DNA of 64,000 nucleotides from Saccharophagus sp. K07 (GCF_014336955.1 NZ_QRAI01000003.1:539800-603799), one strand, 5' to 3'; positions 18,566 to 28,703 are shown, counted from the first letter of the stretch. Numbers and translations: made by a program. The notes: a model not told the origin generated them from the sequence alone.

Positions 18566-19786
18566 GTGTCAGAACGAATTCTGGTCAGAAAAATCGGGCA
18601 CAACCTGTGGCAGTGGCGCGAAGCCAGCAGCCAGGGGGAATGGCTGCGCGATGCTTTTTACACAGGGGATATCAACCTGCTGAAGGAGGCGGTGGAAGGC
18701 AAGCCGATTGTACTGATCCTTCCGGGCCAGGACATTGTCAGCCAGCGGGTCGATGTGGATATCAAAGACCGCAAACAATTGTTCAAGGTGCTCCCCTACG
18801 AGATCGAGGACACCATCATAGATGCAGTGGAAGATCTGCATTTCGCCTTCGGGCCTATCGAAAACGACACCATTCCCGTCGCCTATGCGGACTTCGACAG
18901 CCTGCAGGCGACCATCAGCGAAGTGGAAGCCACTGGCGCCGAAGTGGTGCGCTGTTCGGCGGATTATCTCTATTTGCCGTATCAGCCGGGTACTTGGACC
19001 CTGTTGCTGGAGAACGAGATCTTGCTGGCCCTGGTCGACAAGGGGATTGGCTTTACCGTCGAACAACCTATGGCCGGTGCATTCTTGGCGGCGCTGGCGG
19101 AGCAGTCGCCAGCTCCAGGCAATATTTATCTGTATGGCGACAGTGAAGAATCCTTGATGGCGCTGCACGCGCTGCTGCCAGCCTCCATCACTCAGAATGA
19201 AACCATCCTTATCACCGAACAAGAAGCGGGTTTCTGGGATCTGGTGGTTCCCTCAAATCCGTCTTTGATGGAATTCCGCAGCGGCAAACTCGCCCGCAAA
19301 TTGCCATTCCACAAATGGTGGCAGGAATTCAAATATCCCATCATCGCCACTGCCGCCGGTTTTGTGATTGCGGTTGCCACCACTATGGTCGGGCTGCAAA
19401 AAGCCGAGAGCGAGCGCAAACGCATCATGGCGCAGACCGACGCGATCTTCCGCCAAGTCGTTCCACAGGGGACCATCACCGACCCTCTACGACAATTGCG
19501 CGGTTTATTAGGTAATAGAGGCAGCCAGGCAGCCTCGTCCAATGCTGTGGAATTGCTGGCGGGCGTAGCCCCGGCGATCAAATCCTTTAACGATGTCTCC
19601 GTGCGCAGCTTCCGCTACAACCATGACAGCGGCCAGCTGCAGCTGAATTTGGAGGCAAGAAGTTTCGATACCTTTGAAAACCTGCGCAGCAAAATTTCGG
19701 AAGCGGGTATGACGGTTGATATCCGAAGCGCCAATGTGAGCGGCGATGTTCACCAGGCGCAGTTGCGCGTATCGAGGGCTGGCTGA
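18566..19786 (+). CDS. gspL: Type II secretion assembly protein GspL
   Basis: About 406 residues. An actin-like cytoplasmic domain (to ~250) is followed by one membrane helix (~260-280; YPIIATAAGFVIAVAT) and a ferredoxin-like periplasmic domain. It binds GspE and GspM. I chose the GTG at 18566 (MSERILVRK) because aggtga lies 6 bases before it; a GTG at 18557 is the alternative. It is separated from gspK by ~90 bp, the only real gap inside the operon besides that before gspG. Confidence 0.92.
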   Translation: MSERILVRKIGHNLWQWREASSQGEWLRDAFYTGDINLLKEAVEGKPIVLILPGQDIVSQRVDVDIKDRKQLFKVLPYEIEDTIIDAVEDLHFAFGPIENDTIPVAYADFDSLQATISEVEATGAEVVRCSADYLYLPYQPGTWTLLLENEILLALVDKGIGFTVEQPMAGAFLAALAEQSPAPGNIYLYGDSEESLMALHALLPASITQNETILITEQEAGFWDLVVPSNPSLMEFRSGKLARKLPFHKWWQEFKYPIIATAAGFVIAVATTMVGLQKAESERKRIMAQTDAIFRQVVPQGTITDPLRQLRGLLGNRGSQAASSNAVELLAGVAPAIKSFNDVSVRSFRYNHDSGQLQLNLEARSFDTFENLRSKISEAGMTVDIRSANVSGDVHQAQLRVSRAG

Positions 19787-20268
19787 TGAACGAGATCAAA
19801 CAATGGTTCCTCGATCAGAATCCGCGCGACCAGATGATGCTGTCGCTCGGCGGGGTTGCAGTGCTGATTTACATCCTGATTTTTCTGGTGCTGTTTCCGC
19901 TGCAAAACGATTTGGAGCGCAAAGAAAAACGCAATCTGGCGTCCTTGCATGAGCAGCAGGAAGTCCGCCAGCTCGCCGGGCAAATGCTCGCCCGCCAACA
20001 GTCAGGCCAGAACGGCAACAGCAGCAATCAAAACCTGACCTCGCTGCTGAACGAAACCACCCGTAACCACGGCCTGACGATGGAAAACATTCAGCCGTCC
20101 GGCAACAGTGCGCGGGTGCGTCTGGGCGCATCGGATTTCAATCGTGTACTCGCCTGGCTGCACGACATGGAAATCAAACACGGACTGCAGATCACGGATC
20201 TGACGATCACCGCAGACCGGAATCCCGGCGTGGTGCAGGTGAATATCCAGTTGACTCAGGGGGGCTGA
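19786..20268 (+). CDS. gspM: Type II secretion protein GspM
   Basis: 160 residues. Short cytoplasmic start (KQWFLDQNPRDQMMLSLGG), one membrane helix (~25-43), a coiled-coil linker and a periplasmic ferredoxin-like domain. It overlaps the gspL stop by 1 base. It stabilises GspL in the inner-membrane platform. Confidence 0.92.
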   Translation: MNEIKQWFLDQNPRDQMMLSLGGVAVLIYILIFLVLFPLQNDLERKEKRNLASLHEQQEVRQLAGQMLARQQSGQNGNSSNQNLTSLLNETTRNHGLTMENIQPSGNSARVRLGASDFNRVLAWLHDMEIKHGLQITDLTITADRNPGVVQVNIQLTQGG

Positions 20269-21039
20269 GTGGAGCGTCTTGTAAAAGTAGTGTTCTTTGT
20301 CGGCCTGCTGATTTATTTCCTGATGGCCGTAGTGGCGCGAACGCCAGCTGAATGGGGTGCCTGGGTGGCGCTGCGCGCTGTGCCGAATTTAAGCTTGAAC
20401 GGGGTGTCGGGTTCTCTGTGGGCGGGCAAAGCGGCCTCTGCCCAGGTAGTGGTAAATCGCGAGACCATGGATTTGGGCGCTCTGCAGTGGCGCCTGGATG
20501 GCCTATCACTGCTGTTGCTCAAAGCCTGCATGAACGTGCGCAGTACCACCATTCAAGGTGAGGTGTGCTACGGGTTGGGCGGACGGGTCACCATCAATAA
20601 ATTGTTGGTCGATCAGGTGCCCGCCAAAGTGTTTTACAACAACCCGGGTGTGCAAATTGGCGGGACGGGTAACGCAACTGTGCAACACGCTGAGTTGACC
20701 TTGCGCAATGGCGGCCAAGTGGAAATTAAGGATCTGGCTGGCAGCGTAACCGCCCAACGCATGGCGATCAATGTCGGCACTGGCTGGTTTTCCTTAGGTT
20801 CTTTTGCGGCTGACGCCACGGAGAACGGGCGCGGCGGTGTGGCGCTGAATATCACGGATATCGAAGGTGATTTCAGTGTGCAGGTGCAGGGTGACTTGAT
20901 GGTGGGGGAGCAGCCGCAGCTGAGCGGTGTGATCACACCCAAAGAAACGGCGCCGCAACCGCTCAAAGACGCCTTGGGCGTGTTTATGGAAATGCAGGAT
21001 GACGGCTCCTATAAGCTCGAGTGGCCTATCGGAGGCTAG
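20269..21039 (+). CDS. gspN: Type II secretion protein GspN
   Basis: 256 residues, with an N-terminal membrane anchor (VFFVGLLIYFLMAVVA) and a beta-rich periplasmic body. The GspN features WGAWVALRAVPNLSLNGVSG and LWAGKAASAQV are visible. GspN is present only in some type II systems and is not always essential. It starts with GTG directly after gspM and closes the gsp set. Confidence 0.88.
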   Translation: MERLVKVVFFVGLLIYFLMAVVARTPAEWGAWVALRAVPNLSLNGVSGSLWAGKAASAQVVVNRETMDLGALQWRLDGLSLLLLKACMNVRSTTIQGEVCYGLGGRVTINKLLVDQVPAKVFYNNPGVQIGGTGNATVQHAELTLRNGGQVEIKDLAGSVTAQRMAINVGTGWFSLGSFAADATENGRGGVALNITDIEGDFSVQVQGDLMVGEQPQLSGVITPKETAPQPLKDALGVFMEMQDDGSYKLEWPIGG

Positions 21040-21040
21040 C

Positions 21041-22030
21041 TTGCGACAACTTTGGCTGCTGTTGGCGATGCTCGCCCTTCCCTTTCCGGCACTGGGCGAG
21101 TGGGTTCACGACCAGCAGAGCATTATGGGAACCGAAATCACCGCGACCGTCTGGCATGAGGACGCCGCTCAGGGCAAAGCCGCAATTGCTGCGGTGATGG
21201 CGGAAATGCGCCGGATTGATGCCACCTACTCTCCCTATATCGAAACCAGTGAACTGGCCAAGCTAAACGCCTCCGCCGCCAAACAACCCGTGCAACTTTC
21301 TTCCGAATTGAGTCTGCTGATCGACCGGTCCCTGCATTACAGCCGTCTCAGTGGCGGGGCTTTCGATATCACTTTTGCCTCCATCGGTTGGTTTTACGAT
21401 TACCGCGGCAAAAAACAGCCGGATGCCGAACAGCAAAAATCCCTGCTTCCCGCTATTAATTATCACCTGCTGAATTACGACCCCGAGCGCCGGACGTTGA
21501 GCTACGGCCACCCCAATGTGCGCGTCGATCTCGGTGGCATCGCCAAAGGCTACGCCGTGGATCGGGCGATCGACATACTGCGGCGCCATGGGGTCGCGCA
21601 CGCGTCGGTGAGCGCTGGCGGGGACAGCCGTTTATTGGGTGACCGACGCGGCCGCCCCTGGCTGATCGGTATCAAAAATCCACGCCAAAAAGGGCCGGAC
21701 GACCGAGATGTTGTACTGACCATGCCGCTCAACGATGTGGCCGTCAGCACCTCGGGGGATTACGAACGTTATTTCGTCGATGAAAAAACCGGTGAGCGTG
21801 TCCATCACATCATCAACCCGAAAACTGGACGTTCCGCGCAAGGGGTGATCAGCGTGACCATTCTCGGCCCGCGCGGAATTGATACTGATGCTCTGTCGAC
21901 GACCGTATTTGTTTTAGGTGTGCAGGACGGGTTGGCTCTGATTGACGAGCTGGCGGATTTTGACGCGGTGATGATCGATGCCCAGGGGAAAGTGCATTAC
22001 AGCAAGGGACTACAGGCACCGACCGAGTGA
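21041..22030 (+). CDS. apbE: FAD:protein FMN transferase (ApbE)
   Basis: About 329 residues from a TTG at 21041. This start has an ideal ribosome-binding site (ggagg, 5 bases away) and yields a signal peptide ending PALGEW; an earlier in-frame start would overlap gspN by 41 bp. ApbE covalently attaches FMN to Thr or Ser of exported flavoproteins. Family motifs seen are MGTEITATVW, the acidic metal-site region, RVDLGGIAKGYAVDRA (~166) and HIINPKTGRSAQGVISVT. Its position directly after gspN suggests co-transcription, though no functional link to type II secretion is established. Confidence 0.9.
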   Translation: MRQLWLLLAMLALPFPALGEWVHDQQSIMGTEITATVWHEDAAQGKAAIAAVMAEMRRIDATYSPYIETSELAKLNASAAKQPVQLSSELSLLIDRSLHYSRLSGGAFDITFASIGWFYDYRGKKQPDAEQQKSLLPAINYHLLNYDPERRTLSYGHPNVRVDLGGIAKGYAVDRAIDILRRHGVAHASVSAGGDSRLLGDRRGRPWLIGIKNPRQKGPDDRDVVLTMPLNDVAVSTSGDYERYFVDEKTGERVHHIINPKTGRSAQGVISVTILGPRGIDTDALSTTVFVLGVQDGLALIDELADFDAVMIDAQGKVHYSKGLQAPTE

Positions 22031-22286
22031 TCAGTGCGATTTGGGATTCAGGCCACAAAATTCCCGCTGTTTTCCGCTTCGCCCCCTTTGGATTTTTCCC
22101 ACCGTGCTAAATTTATGAAGGTTAACTTGTTTGTCGGTTCCCATTGCTGGACCTGGCCGGGTAATATCGCACCTCGATTTCACGCCTGTTTTCCACTGCC
22201 AACGCAAGGGCCACTGGACCCGGCATCCACTGCTCAGGCTGTTCCACCTATCCTCTGCAGCTGTCGCATTTTGGGGAGATAAAGCT

Positions 22287-22850
22287 TTGATAAATCTAAA
22301 TTGGCGCCATGAACTCTTGGCTGTGCTGCTGAGTTTTCTTTTTGCATCTCCGGCATTTGCGCAAAACACTGGGGAGTTCAGCGTACGCAAGGAAAATGTC
22401 TCATCACTGAGTCAGCAGGTGGAGGATCTCAAGCAGGCCGCGTTGGAACTCAATCGCGATTTGCTGATTCTCGAAGAAGATTTGTTGTTCCCCGCCAACA
22501 CGCAAATTGCCGTCTATGTGTCGTCGGATGTCGGCCATTATTTTCAGCTCGACGCCATCAAACTGCATGTCGACAACCAATTGGTGGCGAGCCATCTATA
22601 CACCGAAAAACAAAACAGCGCGCTGAATCGCGGCGGTATTCAAAGATTGTATTTGGGCAATTTGAAAACCGGCAAACACGAAATCACCGCGTTTGTGCAC
22701 GGCTATGGCCCGCAACGGCGTGAATACAAACGCGCGGCCACTTACACCCTGAAGAAAGATCAGAAACCCACCATGCTGGAAATGCGCATCAAAGACTCCA
22801 CCGCCAGCATGGAGCCGGAATTCGAATTCAAAGAATGGCAAGTCCAATAA
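22287..22850 (+). CDS. Exported protein of unknown function, first gene of a TPR/ExbBD cluster
   Basis: About 187 residues from a TTG at 22287, preceded by gggagat; the translation then begins with a clean signal peptide (VLLSFLFASPAFAQ). A short heptad-like helix (VSSLSQQVEDLKQAALELNRD) is followed by a beta-sandwich-like domain (IAVYVSSDVGHYFQLDAIKL). I do not recognise a named family. The next gene overlaps its stop by 16 bp, so it is translationally coupled to the TPR proteins and is probably a periplasmic part of the same complex. Confidence 0.65.
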   Translation: MINLNWRHELLAVLLSFLFASPAFAQNTGEFSVRKENVSSLSQQVEDLKQAALELNRDLLILEEDLLFPANTQIAVYVSSDVGHYFQLDAIKLHVDNQLVASHLYTEKQNSALNRGGIQRLYLGNLKTGKHEITAFVHGYGPQRREYKRAATYTLKKDQKPTMLEMRIKDSTASMEPEFEFKEWQVQ

Positions 22851-24808
22851 ACGGCATGAGCATGTTGCGACCCAGCCGTTTGCGCGCCAATGTGCTGCAA
22901 CTGAAAACCGCGTTGCAGGTGATGTCGTTGCTCCCGGTGTTCGCCGCCGCGCCGTTGTGCGCCAAGGAAAAACCGCTGTCCACTGTGGCGGATTTGCGTT
23001 ATGGCGTAGCGCTGTACAACTACTATCAAAACCGCAATCTCGAAGCCATGACGGAACTCATGGTGGCGGAGAAAAAAGGCGGCATCAAAGGTCATGGGGA
23101 TAACCCGGAAATCATGGCCGGTGGTTTCAGCATGGCCTACGGCATGGAGCGACGCGCCGCTGATATTTTTACCCGTCTGCTGGACGCCAATCGGCCGCAG
23201 CGCACGCGTGATTCGGCGTGGTTCTATCTGGCGCAGATGCGTTATTGGCGCGGCGATTGGGCAGGTGCGGAAGAAGCGCTCGCCAAAGTCAGCCCGCGTC
23301 CGCATGCCGAATTGGCGCCTGAGGTGGCGAATCTGAAATTCAATCTCGCCGTCCAGCAAGAGCGTGTGGATGAGGCGAGCAAAATCCTCGATAGCAATCT
23401 GAAGTCGCCGCTTGCGCCCTATATGCATTTCAACCTGGGCGCGGCCTACAGTCGCGCGGGCGAATACAGCAGTGCCATTCCCTACTTCGCCAAACTGCAC
23501 ACCCTACCGACCACCACACCCGAATATCTCGCGCTCTACGACAAGGCCATGACCGGCGCCGGTTATGCGGCCTTGTTGGACAAACAATACGGTGAGGCCA
23601 TCAATCACTTCTCCCAGGTTCGCCTCAACAGCCCACTGTCCAACCGCGCGCTGCTCGGTTATGGCTGGGCGGCGGTTGAGCAAGGGGATTATGTGCTGGC
23701 GTTGAAACCCTGGCAGCAGCTGGCCAAGCGCTCGCTGATCGATGAATACACCCAGGAAGTGCTGGTCGCCATTCCCTACGCCTACGAAAAAATGGGCTAT
23801 CCCAAACAGGCATTGGAATCGTTTCGCACAGCGGAAACGAGTTATCTGGCGGAGATCGCCCAATTGCGCCAGGTGATCGGCAGTCTGCAGGGTTATGCCA
23901 TTCGCGAAGCGCTCAATATCGACCGCAGTACCGACATCAACTGGCTCGACCAGGCCCAGCAACAGCAGTTGTCCCCGCAACTGACCTATCTGGTCGCCTT
24001 GTTTGCGCGCGAGGATTTCATCGATCTGGTGCGCGAGCTGCGCGACTTGCTGGCGATTCAGAATCAATTTGCCGAATGGCAGAGCAAGCTCGACTTTTAC
24101 ACCGCCATGCTCGACGAGCGTGAGGCCAACAGGGCCAAGGAGATGGATTACATCGCGCGCGAACAGCTGGAAAGCAAGCTCACCGAGTTGGAAACCCAGC
24201 GCGGCATCCTGGCGAACACGATCGCGCGACTGCGCGCGCAACAAGATTTTCTCGCACTGGTGGACGTAGAGGACACGGCGCGCCTGGAGCGGATTCTGCG
24301 CGCCGAGCGCAATATCGGCGTTCTGCAGCGCGCGGTATGGGAGCGCGGCGTGGAAGTCATGCCTGCCAGTGAACTCGAAGAACTCGCCGAAACCCTGCGC
24401 CGCCAGAAAGGTTTGATGGTGTGGCGCGCCATGGAAATGTACGAAGAGCGGCTCTGGCGCGCAGAAACCGAGTTGGCGCAGCTGAATCAGGAAATCAGCG
24501 CGGCGCGCGCCACCCAGGCGCGGGTGCAGGCTATCCTCGATCAAGGCTTCGACTTGCAGCCCTATCGCCAGCGCATAGCCGCCGCGGCGGAACAGTTATT
24601 GGTGCAAAGCACAGATATTGACCTCGCCATCGAGCTGGCCCAGGACGCACTGCGCGGCAAGGTATTGGGGGTGCTGGAACAACAGGAAGCGCGCTTGCTG
24701 CACTATCTCGCTCAGTCCCGCCTGTCCATCGCCCGGTTGCTCGACCAGACCGTCAGCGGACCGGCTAAATCGGCGGATGCGGAACAAACTGGAGGTGGCG
24801 CTGAATGA
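22835..24808 (+). CDS. Large exported TPR/coiled-coil protein
   Basis: 657 residues. A signal-like hydrophobic segment (VMSLLPVFAAAPLCAKE) precedes repeated TPR-like helices (~60-350; AWFYLAQMRYWRGDWAGAEEAL and similar). A long charged coiled-coil region follows (~430-600). It overlaps its neighbours at both ends. TPR proteins of this kind act as periplasmic scaffolds. In the Glt/Agl gliding machine of Myxococcus, comparable TPR proteins assemble around a TolQR-like motor. A specific orthologue cannot be named from sequence alone. Confidence 0.7.
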   Translation: MASPINGMSMLRPSRLRANVLQLKTALQVMSLLPVFAAAPLCAKEKPLSTVADLRYGVALYNYYQNRNLEAMTELMVAEKKGGIKGHGDNPEIMAGGFSMAYGMERRAADIFTRLLDANRPQRTRDSAWFYLAQMRYWRGDWAGAEEALAKVSPRPHAELAPEVANLKFNLAVQQERVDEASKILDSNLKSPLAPYMHFNLGAAYSRAGEYSSAIPYFAKLHTLPTTTPEYLALYDKAMTGAGYAALLDKQYGEAINHFSQVRLNSPLSNRALLGYGWAAVEQGDYVLALKPWQQLAKRSLIDEYTQEVLVAIPYAYEKMGYPKQALESFRTAETSYLAEIAQLRQVIGSLQGYAIREALNIDRSTDINWLDQAQQQQLSPQLTYLVALFAREDFIDLVRELRDLLAIQNQFAEWQSKLDFYTAMLDEREANRAKEMDYIAREQLESKLTELETQRGILANTIARLRAQQDFLALVDVEDTARLERILRAERNIGVLQRAVWERGVEVMPASELEELAETLRRQKGLMVWRAMEMYEERLWRAETELAQLNQEISAARATQARVQAILDQGFDLQPYRQRIAAAAEQLLVQSTDIDLAIELAQDALRGKVLGVLEQQEARLLHYLAQSRLSIARLLDQTVSGPAKSADAEQTGGGAE

Positions 24809-27660
24809 TCGCTAATACGCGTTACCTGTGGCTGACCGGCCTGCTGCTGACCACCAGCGCCTGCTCCTGGTGGGGCAGTGAATACCGTCCTTACGGTCCC
24901 ACCTTGGCCGATTTACCGGCCGCGCAGTTGCCTCCTGCAGGTGAACCTGTGGCGCCGGCGACACTGGACCAGATCGAAGAAAGCTACCGCGCTGCTCTCG
25001 ATGTCGCCGCTGCGCCGGAACTGCGCCACCGCATCCAGGTGCGCCTGGCGGATATCGAAATGGCGCGCAGTGAAAATCGCCAATTGACGCAGATGGAACA
25101 GGAAGTCCACTTCCAGGAAGCCATCGCCCTTTACAACGAACTGCTGACCCTCGAAGAGACCCGCGCCGACAAAACCACCGACGAGCGCCTGCTCTATCGC
25201 TTGTCCAAGGCCTATGCCCTCGACGGTCGCATGGAGGAATCCGACGCGGCGCTCGCCCGTTTGGTCAGCCTCCACCCGGATTCACCCTACGCCGCAGAAG
25301 CGGAATTCCGCCGCGCCGAGCAGGCGTTCAGCAGAGGTCGCTATCGCGAGGCTCAGCGTTTGTATCAAAACGTGGTGGCCGCCGGGACCGAGACGCCGTT
25401 TTATTTGAATGCGCTCTATATGCTCGGCTGGTCGCAGTTCAAAGCCAGCGATTTCCGCCCGGGTGTCGACACTTTTATCCAGGTGCTCGACCTGCTGCAT
25501 GAAGGCCGCACTGAGGCGGATTTGACCAATGCCCAGCGCAGTCTGATGGACGACACCCTGCGGGTGCTCGGCATTACCTTCAGCTATGAAGACGGCGCGC
25601 CGACCATTGCTGAGGCCTTTGCCGAGGTAGGTCCGCGCCCCTATCAACACCGGGTGTATCAGGCGCTCGGCAATCTCTATCTGGAGAAAAAACGCTACAA
25701 GGATGCGGCGGATACTTTCAGCCAGTACCTGGAGCAGTTTCCGGATTCCGAACACGGGCCGGAATTCGCAGTACAGCGCATAGAGGTCTACAAAGAGGGC
25801 GGCTTCCCGACGGAGATATTGCCGGCCAAAGAAGAATTTGTGCGCAAGTTCGGTGTGGATAGCACCTTTTGGGCAGCGCGCTCGGAATCCGAGCGGCAGC
25901 AGCTTCTGCCGCGCCTGGAAAGTTTCCTCGACGAACTCTCCAGCTTCTATCACGCCGAAGGCCAGTCTTTGCTGGCGGCTCAACGGGCTAATCAGCAGGC
26001 GCGCGGCCGTGGGCGACAGCAGCCTGCACCAGCGGAGCCACAGTTTTTGCACGCCGCCGAATACTACGATCAGTATCTGCGCACAGTGCCGCAAGGTCCG
26101 CGCACAGCGGAAATTACCTATTTGATGGCAGAAGCCTTCTTCGAGGCTGGCCGGCTCGACCGCGCGGTGCCAGCTTACGAAACCGTGGCCTATGACCAAC
26201 TCGATCAGACCCGCGGCGCCGCAGCTGGTTATGCGGCAGTCCTGGCCCTGCAAACGCAGATTGAGCAGACGCAGGACCCAGTGCGTCGCCAGGCGCTACA
26301 GGAGCACAAAATCCGCAGTGCCATCAGTTTTGCCGATTATTACCCGGAAGATCCGCGCGCGGTCGCGGTGCTGACCCGGGCGGCGCAGGAAGTATTTGCC
26401 GGTGGCAATCAGGCACAGGCGGTGGCCATAGCATCGCGCATTACCCAGTGGCAGCCGGAACCAGCGGCAGATTTGCGCAAAACCGCGTGGTTGATCCTGG
26501 CGCACAGCCAGTTTGATGCAGCGGATTTCGACAATGCGGAGACTTCTTATCGCTCGGCTCTGGCGCTGATGGAACCGACAGACCGCGAGCGCGCTTCTGT
26601 GATCGAGCGCATTGCCGCGAGCATGTTCAAATCCGCTGAGCAAAAGGTGGCGGCGGGCAATATAGACGCGGCCATAGCGCAATTGTTGTTAATCGAAAGT
26701 GCCGCCCCCGGCAGCGAAATTGCCATAAAAGCTCAGTACGACGCCGGTAACTATTTATTGGAACAAAAGGATTGGAACCGCGCCGAGCAGGTTTTCAGCG
26801 ATTTTCAGCGGCGCTTTCCGCGCCATGCTCTGACGCCGACCCTTGCGCCCAAGCTGGCGTTGATCTATCAGGAAACCCAACAGTGGGATAAAGCCGCAGC
26901 TGCTCTCGCACTTATGGCGCAAAACGAAGCTGATCCCGAGGCGCGCCGCCAGTCTTTGTACCTGTCTGCCGAGCTCTACCAAAAATCCGGTCGCCTCGCT
27001 GATGCCGCCAACCGCTATGCTGATTATGTCCGCCTGTATCCCAAGCCGTTTGCGCTCGCCACTGAGGCGCGCTATCAGTTGCTGAAATTGGCAGAGCAAC
27101 GCGGCGACGATAAGGCGCGCCGCCAGTGGTTGAACCAATTGATCGAAGCGGACGCGCGTGCGGGCGCGGACCGTACGGATCGCTCCACCTATCTCGCCGC
27201 CTATGCCGCCAATCAATTTGCCGGGGAAGCCTTTGCCCGGTTTGAACGCATCCGCCTGACGCTGCCCATCAAAAACAGTCTAGCGGCCAAACGCAAAGCG
27301 CTGGAGGAAACCCTCAATGCCTACAAGCGCGTGCTTGATTACGGTGTGGCCGAATTTGTGACTGAAGCCAATTACCGCATCGGCAATGTCTATTCCCAGC
27401 TCAGCCGCGATCTGATGAATTCCGAACGGCCCAAAGGCTTGGACGAATTGGCGCTGGAGCAATACGAAATTTTGCTGGAAGAGCAGGCCGAACCGTTCCA
27501 GGACAAATCGGTGGAGCTGCTGGCCGCGACGGCCGAGCGCTCGTGGGAAGGCTTGTACGACAAGTGGGTGAAACAGAGTTTTATTGAACTTGCGAAGATT
27601 CTGCCTGCGCGTTACGGCAAGAAGGAACAGAGCAGTGAGGTAAGCGATGGTCTGCACTGA
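24805..27660 (+). CDS. Large TPR lipoprotein
   Basis: 951 residues. A lipoprotein signal with lipobox TTSAC (Cys20) is followed by at least ten TPR units along the whole length (for example YRLSKAYALDGRMEESDAAL and YQALGNLYLEKKRYKDAA). It is probably anchored in the outer membrane facing the periplasm. The ATG overlaps the previous stop (ATGA). The downstream gene overlaps its 3' end by 14 bp. It resembles tandem-TPR envelope lipoproteins of gliding/adhesion machines, and the role is inferred from the ExbBD neighbours. Confidence 0.72.
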   Translation: MIANTRYLWLTGLLLTTSACSWWGSEYRPYGPTLADLPAAQLPPAGEPVAPATLDQIEESYRAALDVAAAPELRHRIQVRLADIEMARSENRQLTQMEQEVHFQEAIALYNELLTLEETRADKTTDERLLYRLSKAYALDGRMEESDAALARLVSLHPDSPYAAEAEFRRAEQAFSRGRYREAQRLYQNVVAAGTETPFYLNALYMLGWSQFKASDFRPGVDTFIQVLDLLHEGRTEADLTNAQRSLMDDTLRVLGITFSYEDGAPTIAEAFAEVGPRPYQHRVYQALGNLYLEKKRYKDAADTFSQYLEQFPDSEHGPEFAVQRIEVYKEGGFPTEILPAKEEFVRKFGVDSTFWAARSESERQQLLPRLESFLDELSSFYHAEGQSLLAAQRANQQARGRGRQQPAPAEPQFLHAAEYYDQYLRTVPQGPRTAEITYLMAEAFFEAGRLDRAVPAYETVAYDQLDQTRGAAAGYAAVLALQTQIEQTQDPVRRQALQEHKIRSAISFADYYPEDPRAVAVLTRAAQEVFAGGNQAQAVAIASRITQWQPEPAADLRKTAWLILAHSQFDAADFDNAETSYRSALALMEPTDRERASVIERIAASMFKSAEQKVAAGNIDAAIAQLLLIESAAPGSEIAIKAQYDAGNYLLEQKDWNRAEQVFSDFQRRFPRHALTPTLAPKLALIYQETQQWDKAAAALALMAQNEADPEARRQSLYLSAELYQKSGRLADAANRYADYVRLYPKPFALATEARYQLLKLAEQRGDDKARRQWLNQLIEADARAGADRTDRSTYLAAYAANQFAGEAFARFERIRLTLPIKNSLAAKRKALEETLNAYKRVLDYGVAEFVTEANYRIGNVYSQLSRDLMNSERPKGLDELALEQYEILLEEQAEPFQDKSVELLAATAERSWEGLYDKWVKQSFIELAKILPARYGKKEQSSEVSDGLH

Positions 27661-28315
27661 GACACGAATTGTTCGCTGGTTATGGATTGTGAGTGCCCTG
27701 GCATTGATCGCCGGATGCGCCGCATCCGGCGGCAGCAAAAAAGACAAACCCGCTGCGGCAGCCGAAGTGTCTGTTGATGGTGATAGCAGCCCAATCGAAT
27801 TAATTCCCAACCCCTATCTGGCCCAGGCCGTCAAGGTGCCGCCTGCGGTGCAAACCGAATATCGCAATGCCTTGGTCGCCATGCAGAGTGAAGACTGGAG
27901 CTTGGCGGAACAGCAGTTGCTCGATTTGCACAATCGCCATCCGGAGTTATCAGGTCCGCTGGTCAATCTGGGCATAGTGTCCTGGCGCCAGGAAAAACTG
28001 GCCGACGCGGAAACGTTTTTTACGCGCGCGCTGACGGCTAACCCGCTCAACAACGATGCCTATGTGCAATTTGCGCTGTTTTTGCGTGAGCAGGGGCGTT
28101 TTGCCGACGCGGAAGCGCAATATTTGAAAGCCTTGGAAGTGTGGCCGCACAACGCCGCTGCGCACCGCAATCTTGGCATTCTCTACGATCTTTATATGGG
28201 AAAGTTCGAGGAGGCACTGAAGCACTACGAAATGGTGTTGAAACTGTCCCCCACCCCCAACAAAGAAGTGGAAGGTTGGATCATCGATTTGAAACGGCGC
28301 ATGGCGGCGGGTTGA
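27647..28315 (+). CDS. TPR lipoprotein (PilF/GltE-like size)
   Basis: 222 residues. Lipobox ALIAGC (Cys24), then three to four TPR units in ~70-210 (LVNLGIVSWRQEKLADAETFF, AHRNLGILYDLYMGKFEEAL). The size and layout resemble pilotin-like TPR lipoproteins such as PilF or GltE. A pilotin role for some envelope partner is possible but unproven. Its start overlaps the preceding gene, supporting one transcript. Confidence 0.72.
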   Translation: MVCTETRIVRWLWIVSALALIAGCAASGGSKKDKPAAAAEVSVDGDSSPIELIPNPYLAQAVKVPPAVQTEYRNALVAMQSEDWSLAEQQLLDLHNRHPELSGPLVNLGIVSWRQEKLADAETFFTRALTANPLNNDAYVQFALFLREQGRFADAEAQYLKALEVWPHNAAAHRNLGILYDLYMGKFEEALKHYEMVLKLSPTPNKEVEGWIIDLKRRMAAG

Positions 28316-28334
28316 GCTGTCGAGGAAGTAGCCT

Positions 28335-28616
28335 ATGAAAAAACTTTTTACGCTATTTTTGCTGGCCTTTTGGCTGCCCAGTTGGGCGAATGCGCAGCAG
28401 GAAGGGGTTGTGGTGTTGAGTGACACAGTTACCGGAAATCAGGAACAACCCAAGGTGTTGTATATAGTTCCCTGGCAGCCAGCCACTGACGACACTATTC
28501 TTACCCAACCGCTCACCACCAAATTACACCGCGATATTTTTGCCCATATAGAGCGCCCGGAGCATGTACGTGAACTGCAATACCTGGAACAGTTGACGCC
28601 AAAACCGGAAAAATAA
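28335..28616 (+). CDS. Small exported protein
   Basis: 93 residues with a clear signal peptide ending SWANAQ. The mature part (~72 residues) has no recognised domain; VLYIVPWQP is the most distinctive segment. It lies 19 bp after the TPR lipoprotein gene and 87 bp before the TolQ-like gene, so it belongs to the cluster. Function unknown. Confidence 0.65.
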   Translation: MKKLFTLFLLAFWLPSWANAQQEGVVVLSDTVTGNQEQPKVLYIVPWQPATDDTILTQPLTTKLHRDIFAHIERPEHVRELQYLEQLTPKPEK

Positions 28617-28703
28617 CCTGCTGATTGCGCGCGCGGCGCGCAGTGCAAGCGAAAAAATCGGAATTTATTCAATCTTGCCCAAGTTTTTGGAGGCCAATTC
28701 ATC

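Noticed and set aside
28335..28616. Considered rejecting the 93-codon gene as spurious.
   Set aside because: The rejection was dropped: it has a clean signal peptide and lies in a gap between co-directed genes, so it is listed as a small exported protein.
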